Below, one piece after another: positions 16,434 to 24,551 of a stretch of DNA of 64,000 bases (the stretch's first letter is position 1; every line of letters starts with the position of its first letter). The stretch is from Paracraurococcus sp042666655 (GTDB lineage Bacteria; Pseudomonadota; Alphaproteobacteria; Acetobacterales; Acetobacteraceae), in assembly GCF_042666655.1 (NCBI RefSeq), contig NZ_JBHTDE010000007.1, positions 170,510 to 234,509 on the forward strand, in the 5' to 3' direction. Made by a program: the position numbers and the translations under genes. The notes beneath the pieces were generated by a model. It did no database searches and was not told where the DNA came from. It was given only the letters and a program-made list of their open reading frames with translations.

Positions 16434-16579
16434 GTCCGTTCCTTCCCCTCGTCGCGCCAGACTACCGCATGCGCGGCCGGGAAGAAGCCGGCGGATGCTC
16501 GAAATCGCCGGCCCGGCCGGCCGGCTTGACGTCCCCGCCCCCCCGCCGGAGGTTGCCCCGGCAGACAGGGGAGGCGAGG

Positions 16580-17476
16580 ATGCGCGTCGCGGTGATCGGG
16601 CTCGGCAGCATGGGCATGGGCGCGGCGCTCAACCTGGTGCAGGCACCAGGGCTGGAAGCGGCGGGGTGCGACCCGCGTGAGAGCGCGCGGGCCGAGTTCG
16701 CCGCCGCCGGCGGCATCGCCGTGGCGCGCGCCGCCGACCTGCCGGCGGGGACGGAGGCGGTGGTGGTCCTCGTGGTCAACCGCGCCCAGGCGGAAGCGGC
16801 GCTGTTCGGGCCCGAGGGCGCCGCGCCGCGCCTGGCGCCGGGAGCCGCGATCATCGTCTCCGCCACCATGGCGCCGACCGATGCACGGGCGCTGGCGGCG
16901 CAGGCCGAAGCCGCGGGCTTCCTGTACGTCGACGCGCCGGTCTCCGGCGGCGCGGTCGGCGCCCGGGCCGGGGCGCTCACGGTGATGGCCTCGGGCTCCG
17001 CCGCGGCGATGGCCAAGGCCAGGCCGGTGCTCGACGTGGTCGCCAAGAAGGTCTGGTACCTGGGCGAGGCGTCGGGGATGGGCGCCACCATGAAGGTGGT
17101 GCACCAGCTCCTCGCCGGCGTGCATATCGCCGTGGCGGCCGAGGCCATGGCGCTCGGCATCAAGGCCGGCATCGAGCCGCGCACCCTGTTCGAGGTGGTG
17201 ACAGGCGCCGCCGGCAACTCCTGGATGTTCGAGAACCGCATGCCGCATGTGCTGGACGGCGACGAGACGCCGCGCTCGGCGGTGGACATCTTCGTCAAGG
17301 ATCTTGGCCTGGTCGGCGACATGGCGCGGGACGTGGCCTTCCCGGCGCCGCTGGCGGCCATGGCGCACCAGCTTTTCGTCTCGGCCCGCGCCCAGGGGCA
17401 TGGCGGCAAGGACGACGCCTTCGTCATCCGCGCTTACCAGGCGCTGACCAGCATCAAGCTGCCGACCGAGGGATAG
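16580..17476 (+). CDS. 3-hydroxyisobutyrate dehydrogenase family, L-threonate dehydrogenase-like
   Basis: 298-residue beta-hydroxyacid dehydrogenase. Residues 1-13 give the dinucleotide motif VAVIGLGSMGMGAA. The substrate motif is DAPVSGGAVGARAGALTVM (~117-135), and the catalytic Lys lies in GMGATMKVVHQLL (~170). GGKDDAF near the C-terminus is characteristic of the LtnD/GarR side of the family. A GGGGAGG ribosome site precedes the start. It probably oxidises a C4 sugar acid such as L-threonate. It shares a 146-base divergent gap with the SAF-domain oxidoreductase, which may act in the same pathway. 2-hydroxy-3-oxopropionate reductase is an alternative. Confidence 0.85.
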   Translation: MRVAVIGLGSMGMGAALNLVQAPGLEAAGCDPRESARAEFAAAGGIAVARAADLPAGTEAVVVLVVNRAQAEAALFGPEGAAPRLAPGAAIIVSATMAPTDARALAAQAEAAGFLYVDAPVSGGAVGARAGALTVMASGSAAAMAKARPVLDVVAKKVWYLGEASGMGATMKVVHQLLAGVHIAVAAEAMALGIKAGIEPRTLFEVVTGAAGNSWMFENRMPHVLDGDETPRSAVDIFVKDLGLVGDMARDVAFPAPLAAMAHQLFVSARAQGHGGKDDAFVIRAYQALTSIKLPTEG

Positions 17477-17525
17477 GGCCAGCTGTCCGGCTTGCGTTCC
17501 TCCCGGGGCACAGGCAGCATCGAGT

Positions 17526-17540
17526 GAACAGAGGGTGAAC
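17526..17540 (-). promoter_or_regulatory. LexA (SOS) box 1, direct repeat GAAC-N7-GAAC
   Basis: GAACAGAGGGTGAAC is, on the minus strand, GTTC-N7-GTTC, the alphaproteobacterial LexA consensus. It lies 44 bases upstream of the small membrane protein start and 18 bases from a second box in the opposite orientation. Confidence 0.65.
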
Positions 17541-17558
17541 TTTTTCTCTTGCGCTTAA

Positions 17559-17573
17559 GTTCTCTCTTTGTTC
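17559..17573 (+). promoter_or_regulatory. LexA (SOS) box 2, direct repeat GTTC-N7-GTTC, with adjacent -10
   Basis: GTTCTCTCTTTGTTC matches the alphaproteobacterial SOS box exactly and abuts a TATATT hexamer (17575-17580) that could serve as the -10 element. LexA bound here would block the promoter of the gene at 17585. A third box of the same form precedes imuA at 58561, which supports the assignment. Confidence 0.75.
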
Positions 17574-17584
17574 CTATATTCGTC

Positions 17585-17812
17585 ATGCAGACCCATGCCT
17601 TCGCCGATGCCGGCTTCGCCATCCCGCCGCGCCCCGCCCGGGCCGGTTCCATCACGGCCGAGGCGCGGCTTGCCGCCCGCCGGCATGCGCGGGCCACCGG
17701 GCGCTGGATCCGCGGCCTCGGCCCGGTGCAGGAGGCGAGCCTCGTCGGCATCGTCGGCCTGCTGGTCTTCTGGGTCCTGGCGGAACTGGTGTTGTCGCTG
17801 CAGGGCTTCTGA
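17585..17812 (+). CDS. Small SOS-controlled single-span membrane protein
   Basis: 75 residues. Residues 1-50 are basic and Ala/Arg-rich (EARLAARRHARATGRWIRG). Residues ~52-72 form one hydrophobic span (ASLVGIVGLLVFWVLAELVL), and the protein ends SLQGF, so it is probably anchored by its C-terminus. ATG at 17585 is four bases after a TATATT -10 hexamer with no ribosome site, so the mRNA may be leaderless; a TTG 36 bases upstream overlaps the LexA region and is less likely. I do not recognise the family. Two LexA boxes directly upstream make it a DNA-damage-inducible gene, and SOS-induced small membrane cell-division inhibitors such as Caulobacter SidA are a possible functional parallel (inference). 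Confidence 0.7.
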   Translation: MQTHAFADAGFAIPPRPARAGSITAEARLAARRHARATGRWIRGLGPVQEASLVGIVGLLVFWVLAELVLSLQGF

Positions 17813-17966
17813 TGCAGCCGTTGATCACAGCCAAATGCGCGAATAATTCCAGATTTAAGCAACGAGCAGGAGATCACACGCTCGCGTCTGGGCGTGATCC
17901 TTAGGATACCTCAGCATTGCGGCCACAGGTCGGCTTTTCCGCCTGTTCCCAATCCTGAGGTCCCCG

Positions 17967-19358
17967 GTGAATCTGAACGTCCTGCTGCGCGGCCAGTCGA
18001 ATGCCTTCTTGCTCGGCCTATTCAACGGCGAGGCCATGGCAAACCGCGTGGAGTCCCTGCTGGGCTTCGACGGGGTCAACGACACGGTCACCTTGGAATT
18101 CGCGCATGATTCCGCAACCGGGAACACGGTCTACAGCGGTACCTCCTTCCTGACCCAATGGGTGAACCCGGCGCCCACGGGCGGTTGGCAGGTGGGGGAA
18201 CTGGAACAGGGACTGCTGAACTACGTGGCCAGCATCCCGGCGGCGCAGAAGGCGCAGCCCACCGCCGTGGTCTGGCTGCACAGCGAATACGACAGCATCC
18301 AGGGCAACCTGACCCCGGCCTACTGGGAAAGCGCGGTGCGCTACGACGCCGCACTGGTGCGTGCCGCCCTCGGCCAGTCTGCCGCGACGGTACCCTACCT
18401 GTTCGTCAGCGCGCTCCCGTTCAACTGGGGGACCGGCACCGGCCATCAGGCCATCCGCACGGGCATGGAGGAACTGGCCGCCGACCCGGCCTTCAACGCC
18501 GGCATCGCCGCCCGCATTCAGGACGTCAACATGAACTGGGACAACCCGGCGATCCTGGGTGGCTCCCACATGTCCTTCGAGGATCAACGGGTCGCCTCGA
18601 TCCGCATCGCCGCCTCGCTGGCGGAGGAATGGGCGGCCTATGCCAAGCCCGGCTCCCCGGTGGCGCTGGCTGGCGGCAATATCGACAACCTTGGCCCACA
18701 GGTGATCGCCGCCAGCGTGTCCGCGCCGAATCAGCTGATGCTCAAGGTGCAGTTCGATGCCGCCAGCAGCCTGGCGCCACTCGACCCCACCGCGGCGCAG
18801 GGCGTCGGCTGGACCATCTTCGGTCCGGACGGCAAGGCGATCGACGGCGGCGCCGCGGCGCTGGCCATCGGCGTGCCGGACACCATGTTCGTCTCCTTCA
18901 ACGGGCTGATCCCCGCCGGCGGCAAGCTGTTCTACGGCTGGGGCAATGGCCGGCTGGAGGCGCGGGACGGCACGGGCCAGGGCCATGCGGTCTACGACAA
19001 TGCCAGCCTGCCGATTTGGGTGGACGCGCATGGCCTGGCCATCGGCGCCACCGCCGCAGTGGCCGCCGCGTCGGTGACGGCTGGCGGCAGCACCGCGGTC
19101 GGGGCTGCGGGTGGCAGCTTCGCCGCGACCGCGGCAGTGGAGAATTGGGTGGTCCAGCCCGGCTCCGGCCGTGCGGTGATCGAAGGCTTCGACGCGGCGG
19201 TGGATACCCTGACCTTCAGCGGCATCGACCGCGCCAGCCTGATCACCTGGCAGACCAGCGCCACGCCCGGGCTCGGCATCGCCTGGAACCTCGATGGCGG
19301 GGAGGTCATCCTGCCCGGCGTCACCGCGCTGCCCGACAGCCATATCCTGATCGCCTGA
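17967..19358 (+). CDS. SGNH-hydrolase-like protein with type I secretion-like C-terminus
   Basis: 463 residues from a GTG start preceded by TGAGG. The N-terminus carries LRGQSNAF (residues ~7-14), the GQSN block I form of SGNH or sialate-O-acetylesterase-type hydrolases. A possible block V His is in GGSHMSFEDQRVASIRIA (~197-214). There is no signal peptide. The last ~80 residues (VIEGFDAAVDTLTFSGID ... GGEVILPGVTALPDSHILIA) resemble the C-terminal tails of RTX-type, ABC-exported proteins common in this group, which would fit export without an N-terminal signal. Substrate unknown. It lies just upstream of flagellin, but no link to flagella is shown. Confidence 0.75.
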   Translation: MNLNVLLRGQSNAFLLGLFNGEAMANRVESLLGFDGVNDTVTLEFAHDSATGNTVYSGTSFLTQWVNPAPTGGWQVGELEQGLLNYVASIPAAQKAQPTAVVWLHSEYDSIQGNLTPAYWESAVRYDAALVRAALGQSAATVPYLFVSALPFNWGTGTGHQAIRTGMEELAADPAFNAGIAARIQDVNMNWDNPAILGGSHMSFEDQRVASIRIAASLAEEWAAYAKPGSPVALAGGNIDNLGPQVIAASVSAPNQLMLKVQFDAASSLAPLDPTAAQGVGWTIFGPDGKAIDGGAAALAIGVPDTMFVSFNGLIPAGGKLFYGWGNGRLEARDGTGQGHAVYDNASLPIWVDAHGLAIGATAAVAAASVTAGGSTAVGAAGGSFAATAAVENWVVQPGSGRAVIEGFDAAVDTLTFSGIDRASLITWQTSATPGLGIAWNLDGGEVILPGVTALPDSHILIA

Positions 19359-19501
19359 GCCCTTCGCCGGGCACCTGCCGCCAGGCTGACGACCGGCGGA
19401 AATTAGATCGCCGGCGTTAACCCGCCCTTCACCCGCGCCGCGGGATTGTGTCGCCGTGGTCCCGGACGACCCGGGGCCCGGCAACCGGAGGGAAAACCCG
19501 C

Positions 19502-20338
19502 ATGCCGTTGAACTCGGTGAACACCAATGCCGGCGCCATGGTGGCGCTGCAGTCGCTGAACAGGACGTCGGACGAGCTGACCTCGACCCAGAAGCGGATC
19601 TCGACCGGCTTCCGCGTCGCCGACGCCAAGGATGACGGCGCCGCCTATGCGGTGGCCGAACGGGTGCGCGGCGAGATCGCCGCCACCGCCTCGGCCAACG
19701 AACAGCTTGGCGGCGTCAAGGGTCTGCTCGACGTCACCAATGCCAGCCTCACCAATGTCGGCGAGACGCTGAAGAAGCTGAAGACCATCGTCGTCAAGCT
19801 GGCCGACCAGACCATCACGGCCGACCAGCAGTCGCAGTACCAGGCCCAGGCCAAGGAGCTGACCAACAACATCCAGTCCTTCATCCAGGACGCCGGCTAC
19901 AACGGCAAGAACATCCTGGACGAGAGCGTCAGCACGCTGGCGAACACCGTGGTGCGCAACGGCGCAGGCGTGACCTACAGCTTCAACGGCTACTCGGCGC
20001 TGACCAACGTCTTCAACGGCGTCTCGGCGGCGAATGCCTGGACCGCGGGCTCCGCCGCGGCAGCGCTGACCAGCGGCGGCGCGCTCACCACCGCGATCAG
20101 CAACACGCTCACCCAGCTCAACAATTTCGGCTCCTACTCGAACTACATCGACAGCCAGATCACCTACAACAAGGCCAAGATGGACGCCCAGGAAGGCGGC
20201 CTCGGCGCGCTGGTCGATGCCGACCTCGCCAAGGAATCCGCCAAGCTGCAGTCGCTGCAGATCCGCCAGCAGCTCGGCACCCAGGCGCTGTCGATCGCCA
20301 ACCAAGCGCCGCAGACCCTGCTGAGCCTGTTCCGCTAA
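19502..20338 (+). CDS. fliC: Flagellin
   Basis: 278-residue flagellin, the filament subunit. The conserved N-terminal D0/D1 helices (residues 1-140: NTNAGAMVALQSLNRTSDEL, RISTGFRVADAKDDGAAYAVAE) and the C-terminal D0/D1 helices (~200-278: ending RQQLGTQALSIANQAPQTLLSLFR) frame a short central domain of ~50 residues rich in Ala, Ser, Thr and Asn, which is the usual region for glycosylation. GGAGGG precedes the start. FlaF follows, then putative modification enzymes. The usual partner flbT is not present here. Confidence 0.95.
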   Translation: MPLNSVNTNAGAMVALQSLNRTSDELTSTQKRISTGFRVADAKDDGAAYAVAERVRGEIAATASANEQLGGVKGLLDVTNASLTNVGETLKKLKTIVVKLADQTITADQQSQYQAQAKELTNNIQSFIQDAGYNGKNILDESVSTLANTVVRNGAGVTYSFNGYSALTNVFNGVSAANAWTAGSAAAALTSGGALTTAISNTLTQLNNFGSYSNYIDSQITYNKAKMDAQEGGLGALVDADLAKESAKLQSLQIRQQLGTQALSIANQAPQTLLSLFR

Positions 20339-20519
20339 CCCCTCACGCCCATCGCGTCGCCCGCCTCGCACCGCGCGGGGCCCGATCTCTCGCCGGCAGG
20401 ACGCCGGCCGACGCCTTCCATGATCCCGTCGCGCCAGCACCCGAGCGACAGGCCAGTCCCGCCGCGGCGCGGTGCGCCGAGCCAGCTGCCCGACGGCGAC
20501 CCAGCAAGGATTGCTGCGC

Positions 20520-20888
20520 ATGTCCGAACAGATTTCCGCGGCCGAGGCCATGCCGCAGCCCGCCTCCGCCGCCGGTGCCGCGGCCTATCGCCGCCGCCTG
20601 ACCGCCAAGCAGATGGAAGCCGAGGTCTTCGCCCGCGCGACCCGCGCCATCCGCGCCGCCGAGCAGGCCGAGCCGCTCGCCCGGGCCCGCGCCGTCGCCG
20701 ACAACCGCCGGCTCTGGGATGCGGTGCATGCGTCCGTGATGGACCCGACCAATGCCCTGCCGCCGCCGTTGCGCGCGCAGATCGCCGGCGTTGCCCTGGC
20801 GGTGCTGCGCGAATGCGACCGGCCCGCGCCCGATCTCGGCTTCGTCGCCGAGATGAACGAGCTGTTCGCCGGCGGGCTCTGGCGGTGA
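20520..20888 (+). CDS. flaF: Flagellar biosynthesis regulator FlaF
   Basis: 122-residue FlaF-family protein, required for flagellin synthesis or secretion in alphaproteobacteria and usually found next to flagellin. The family-like features are AAAYRRRLTAKQMEAEVFARATRAI (residues ~20-45), NRRLWDAVHASVMDPTNALP (~63-82) and the ending LNELF-like (VAEMNELFAGGLW). AAGGA lies ten bases upstream of the start. The stop overlaps the GTG start of the next gene. Confidence 0.88.
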   Translation: MSEQISAAEAMPQPASAAGAAAYRRRLTAKQMEAEVFARATRAIRAAEQAEPLARARAVADNRRLWDAVHASVMDPTNALPPPLRAQIAGVALAVLRECDRPAPDLGFVAEMNELFAGGLWR

Positions 20889-22285
20889 CCCCGCTGCTCG
20901 CCGACCGCCTCGCCGCCCAGGCGCGCGCCCTGCTGCGCGACGGCCGGGCGGAGGAAGCGCTGCCGATGCTCGACCGGCTCGGCGCGGCGCAGGCCCCGCT
21001 GCGGGCCGAGGCCATGCTGCAGCTCCATCGCCTGCCGGAGGCGGAGGCGGCCGCCGACCTTGCCCTGGCCGAAGCGACCGAGGATGCGCCGCTGCGCCGC
21101 CTGCGCGCCCGCATCCGCCTTGCCCGCGGCCATCACGCCGCCGCCGCCGAGGATGCCGCCGCCGCGGTCATGGCCGCCCCCGGCGATACCGCTGGCCGGC
21201 TTCTGCTGGCCGCCGCCTTGCTTGAGGAAGGCCGGCACGACGAGGCCATCTGGTTCCTCGGCGAGGCCTGGCGTGCCGATCCCGGCAACCCGCTGCTGCA
21301 GGCGCGGCTCGGCCAGGCCTTCATGCGGGCCGGGCGGCACGAAGCGGCGGCCGAGATGCTGGCGCATTGCGAGCAGCAGGCGCCCTGGACCCCGGGGATC
21401 GCGGCGCTCCGTGCCCAGGCGGCGCTGCTGGCGGATGACGCGCCGGAGGCCGAGCGGCTGGCCCGCGCGGCAATCGCCCGCGGCCTGGTCGAGGGCGCGC
21501 TGCACAGCGTGCTGGCGCATGCCCTGGTCAGCCAGGACCGGCTGGCCGAGGCCGGGCCGCATTTCGCCGCCGCGGCCCGGCTCGCACCCGATAGCGCCTA
21601 TCTCGCGCATCTGGCCGCCGCATCGGGCGGTGCCGCGCAGGACCGTGCGCCGGAAGGCTATGTCGCGGCCCTCTTCGATGGCTACGCGCCGCATTTCGAG
21701 GCGTCGCTGCTCGGCCTCGGCTACCGCGTCCCCGGGCTGATCCGCCGCGCGGTGGAACGGCTGCTGCCCGCCGTCGCGGCGGGGCAGGCGCCGCTCGGCC
21801 CGGTGCTCGATCTCGGCTGCGGCACCGGCCTCGCCGGCGTCGCGCTGTCGGATCTGCTGCATGGGCCGATGACCGGCATCGACCTCTCGCGCCGGATGCT
21901 GGACCAAGCCGCGGCCAAGGGAATCTACGCCGTGCTGCGCCAGGCCGATCTGGCGGCGGTGCTGCGGGAGGCCGGTGAGGCCTATGCGCTGATCACCGCC
22001 GCGGATGTCTTCTGCTACCTCGGCGACCTGCGGGAGACGTTCTCGCTCTGCCGGCAGCGCCTGGCGCCCGGCGGGCTGCTGGTCTTCAGCCTGGAACGCG
22101 GCGCGCCGGGGACGGGCTGGCGGCTGGGGGCATCGGGCCGCTACGCCCATGCGCCGGACTACCTCGCCGCCTGCCTCGCCGGGGCCGGCCTGCAGGCGCT
22201 CGAATGCCGGGACGAGGCGCTTCGCCGCGATGGCGGGGCGACCGTTCCCGGCCTGCTGGTGGCGGCGCATGCGGCCGCCCACTGA
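20885..22285 (+). CDS. TPR protein with C-terminal SAM-dependent methyltransferase domain
   Basis: 466 residues. Residues 1-250 are Ala-rich tetratricopeptide-like helix pairs. Residues ~258-285 contain YVAALFDGYAPHFEASLLGLGYRVP, a segment typical of TPR-methyltransferase fusions. Motif I, VLDLGCGTGLAGVAL, is at ~307-321, followed by GIDLSRRML and a motif-II-like ALITAADVFCYLG. A GTG start overlapping the FlaF stop (GTGA) is proposed. It is translationally linked to FlaF and the next GT41 gene, so methylation of flagellin or of its glycan is plausible but unproven. Confidence 0.85.
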   Translation: MTPLLADRLAAQARALLRDGRAEEALPMLDRLGAAQAPLRAEAMLQLHRLPEAEAAADLALAEATEDAPLRRLRARIRLARGHHAAAAEDAAAAVMAAPGDTAGRLLLAAALLEEGRHDEAIWFLGEAWRADPGNPLLQARLGQAFMRAGRHEAAAEMLAHCEQQAPWTPGIAALRAQAALLADDAPEAERLARAAIARGLVEGALHSVLAHALVSQDRLAEAGPHFAAAARLAPDSAYLAHLAAASGGAAQDRAPEGYVAALFDGYAPHFEASLLGLGYRVPGLIRRAVERLLPAVAAGQAPLGPVLDLGCGTGLAGVALSDLLHGPMTGIDLSRRMLDQAAAKGIYAVLRQADLAAVLREAGEAYALITAADVFCYLGDLRETFSLCRQRLAPGGLLVFSLERGAPGTGWRLGASGRYAHAPDYLAACLAGAGLQALECRDEALRRDGGATVPGLLVAAHAAAH

Positions 22286-24551
22286 CGGCAGCCTGTGGCC
22301 TGCCGGCCTCGCCGCCTTGGCCGGCGGCGCGCCGGCGGCGGCGGTGCCGTTGCTCGAGGAAGCCGCAGCGGCCGGGGAGGGGGGTGGGCTCGCCCCGCTC
22401 AATCTCGGCCTCGCCTTGATGCAGCTCGGCCGACTGGCCGAGGCGGTGCCGGCGCTGGAGGCGGCGGCGGACGCCCTGCCCGGCCATGCCGAGCCGCCCT
22501 TCCGCCTTGGCACCATCGCCGGCCTGCGCGGCGACGCGACGCGGGCCGAGGCCTGCTTCCACGCCGCCCTGGCGCGCGACCCGCGGCATGTCCCGGCGCT
22601 GGCGGCGCTGGCCTCGATCGAAGAGGAATCGGGCCGGATCGAGTCCGCCGCCGCCCGCATCGCCTGCGCCCGGCGGCTCGACCCGGCCGAGCCGGAATTG
22701 GAGGTCGCCGCGGCCCGCCTGGCGCTGCGGCGGGACGACCTTGCGGCGGCGATCGAGAGCGCCGGCGCGGTCCTGGCGCAGCGCCCGGCGCATGCCGGGG
22801 CGGCGCGGCTGCTGGCCCGGGCGCTGCTGCGGCGCGATGGGCCGGAGGCGGCGCTGCTCGATGTCGCCACCCGGGCCGCGGTCGATCCCTCCGCCGCCGG
22901 GCTGGCGGTGGCCGCGGCCGAGCTGCACGGCGCGGCCGGGCGCAACGCCGCGGCGCTGGCCGAATTGCGCGTCGCCGCCATGCTGGCGCCCGATGCGGCG
23001 GAGATCCAGGCGGCGCTGGGCCTCGCCTTGGCCGATGCCGGGCGGGGGCAGGAGGCCGAGCCACTGCTGCGCGCCGCCGTCGCCGCCTGCCCCGGCGACC
23101 TCGACCTGCGCAACCGCCTGGCGACGGTGCTGTGGAAGTCGCACCGGGTCTCGGCGATGCTCGAATTGCTGGAGGAGGCGATCCGCGCCTTCGGCCCGCA
23201 GCCGATCCTGCTGATGAACCAGGCCCTGGCGCTGAATGCGCTCGGCGAGCAGCAGGCGGCGCTTGTGGCGGCCGAGGCGGCGGTGGCGCATCCCGCCGGC
23301 GGCACCCAGGCGCTGATGAACCGCATGGCGGTGCTGCCCTACCACCCGGAGCGGGGCCATGCCGCGGCGCTGCTGGCGGCCGGTCGCGCCGTCGCCGCCA
23401 GGCTTGGCCCCGCTGCGCCGCCGCCGGCCCGGCCGCGCGACCCGGACCGGCGGCTGCGGGTCGGCCTGCTCTCGGGCGGGCTCGGCCAGCATCCGGTCGG
23501 CTGGCTGACGCTGGCGGGGCTGGAGGCCCTGCCGGAGGCGGAGTTCGAGCTTGTCGCCTACAGCCTCAAGCCGCGCGGCGACGCGATGGCCGGGCGTTTC
23601 CGCGCCCGCTGTGCGGCCTGGCGCGACGCCGGGCACCTGGACGATGCGGCGCTCGCCGCGATGATGGCGGCGGACGGCATCGACATCCTGCTCGACCTCG
23701 GCGGCTACGGCGATGGTGGCCGGCCCGGGCTGCTGCAGCGCAAGCCGGCGCCGGTGCAGGTCAAATGGGTCGGGATGCAGACCGGCAGCATGGGTCTCGA
23801 CGGGCTCGACTGGATGCTGACCGACCATTGGGAGACGCCGGCCGGCTTCGACCGCCACTATGCCGAGCGCCTGCTGCGGCTGCCGGACGGCTATGTCTGC
23901 TACGCGCCGCCGCCGGGCGCGCCGCCGGTCGCGCCGCTGCCGGCGCTCGCCAGCGGCCAGGTCAGCTTCGGCTGCTTCAACAACCTGGCCAAGGTGACGC
24001 CGGCGGTGCTGCGCGCCTGGGGCCGCATCATCGCCGCGGTGCCGCACTCCCGCCTCGTCCTCCGCACCCATGCGCTGGGCGAGGCGGCGACGCGCGACCG
24101 GCTCCGCGCGCGCCTGCCGGACCATGGCCTGCCGGCGGACCGCGTGGTGCTGCAGGGCGGGGTGCCGCACCAGGCGCTGCTCGCAGCCTATGGCGGGATC
24201 GACATCGCACTCGACCCCTTCCCCTATGCCGGTGGGCTGACGGTCTGCGAGGCGCTCTGGATGGGCGTGCCGGTGGTGGCCCTGGCCGGGGACAGCTTCT
24301 GCGCCCGACATGCGCTGAGCCACCTGGCCAATATCGGCCTGGCCGACTGGGTCGCGGCGTCCGAGGCGGACTATGTCACCCTGGCGATCGCGCGCGCCCG
24401 CGACTTGCCGCGGCTCGCCGCGCTGCGCACCGGGTTGCGCGCGCGGGTCGCGGCCTCGCCGCTCTGCGATGCGCCGCGCTTCGGCCGCTCGCTCGCCGCT
24501 GCGTTGCGACATGCCTGGCGCGACTGGTGCGGCACAGCGACGCCGCTGTGA
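22269..24551 (+). CDS. TPR-containing O-GlcNAc transferase-like (GT41/SPINDLY) protein
   Basis: 760 residues. Residues 1-360 are TPR-like repeats, often the flagellin-binding part of such enzymes. Residues ~385-755 are a GT41 GT-B fold. The catalytic-base His region is LSGGLGQHPVGW, the UDP-binding Lys motif FGCFNNLAKVTP, and ALDPFPYAGGLTVCEALWMG is the SPINDLY signature. The start overlaps the previous gene by 17 bases. Its position in the flagellin-flaF run suggests protein O-glycosylation of flagellin, comparable in concept to Caulobacter FlmG (TPR plus glycosyltransferase). The sugar donor is unknown. Confidence 0.88.
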   Translation: MRPPTDGSLWPAGLAALAGGAPAAAVPLLEEAAAAGEGGGLAPLNLGLALMQLGRLAEAVPALEAAADALPGHAEPPFRLGTIAGLRGDATRAEACFHAALARDPRHVPALAALASIEEESGRIESAAARIACARRLDPAEPELEVAAARLALRRDDLAAAIESAGAVLAQRPAHAGAARLLARALLRRDGPEAALLDVATRAAVDPSAAGLAVAAAELHGAAGRNAAALAELRVAAMLAPDAAEIQAALGLALADAGRGQEAEPLLRAAVAACPGDLDLRNRLATVLWKSHRVSAMLELLEEAIRAFGPQPILLMNQALALNALGEQQAALVAAEAAVAHPAGGTQALMNRMAVLPYHPERGHAAALLAAGRAVAARLGPAAPPPARPRDPDRRLRVGLLSGGLGQHPVGWLTLAGLEALPEAEFELVAYSLKPRGDAMAGRFRARCAAWRDAGHLDDAALAAMMAADGIDILLDLGGYGDGGRPGLLQRKPAPVQVKWVGMQTGSMGLDGLDWMLTDHWETPAGFDRHYAERLLRLPDGYVCYAPPPGAPPVAPLPALASGQVSFGCFNNLAKVTPAVLRAWGRIIAAVPHSRLVLRTHALGEAATRDRLRARLPDHGLPADRVVLQGGVPHQALLAAYGGIDIALDPFPYAGGLTVCEALWMGVPVVALAGDSFCARHALSHLANIGLADWVAASEADYVTLAIARARDLPRLAALRTGLRARVAASPLCDAPRFGRSLAAALRHAWRDWCGTATPL

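Noticed and set aside
17549..17584. TTG start that would lengthen the small SOS protein by 12 residues
   Set aside because: It lies upstream of and across LexA box 2 and the -10 hexamer, so it would not be transcribed from the proposed promoter.
17872..17907. Inverted GATCAC/GTGATC and ATCCTTAGGAT palindrome upstream of the SGNH gene
   Set aside because: Six-base arms with a mismatched loop and no T-run; too weak to call a terminator or operator, although the gap is otherwise empty.
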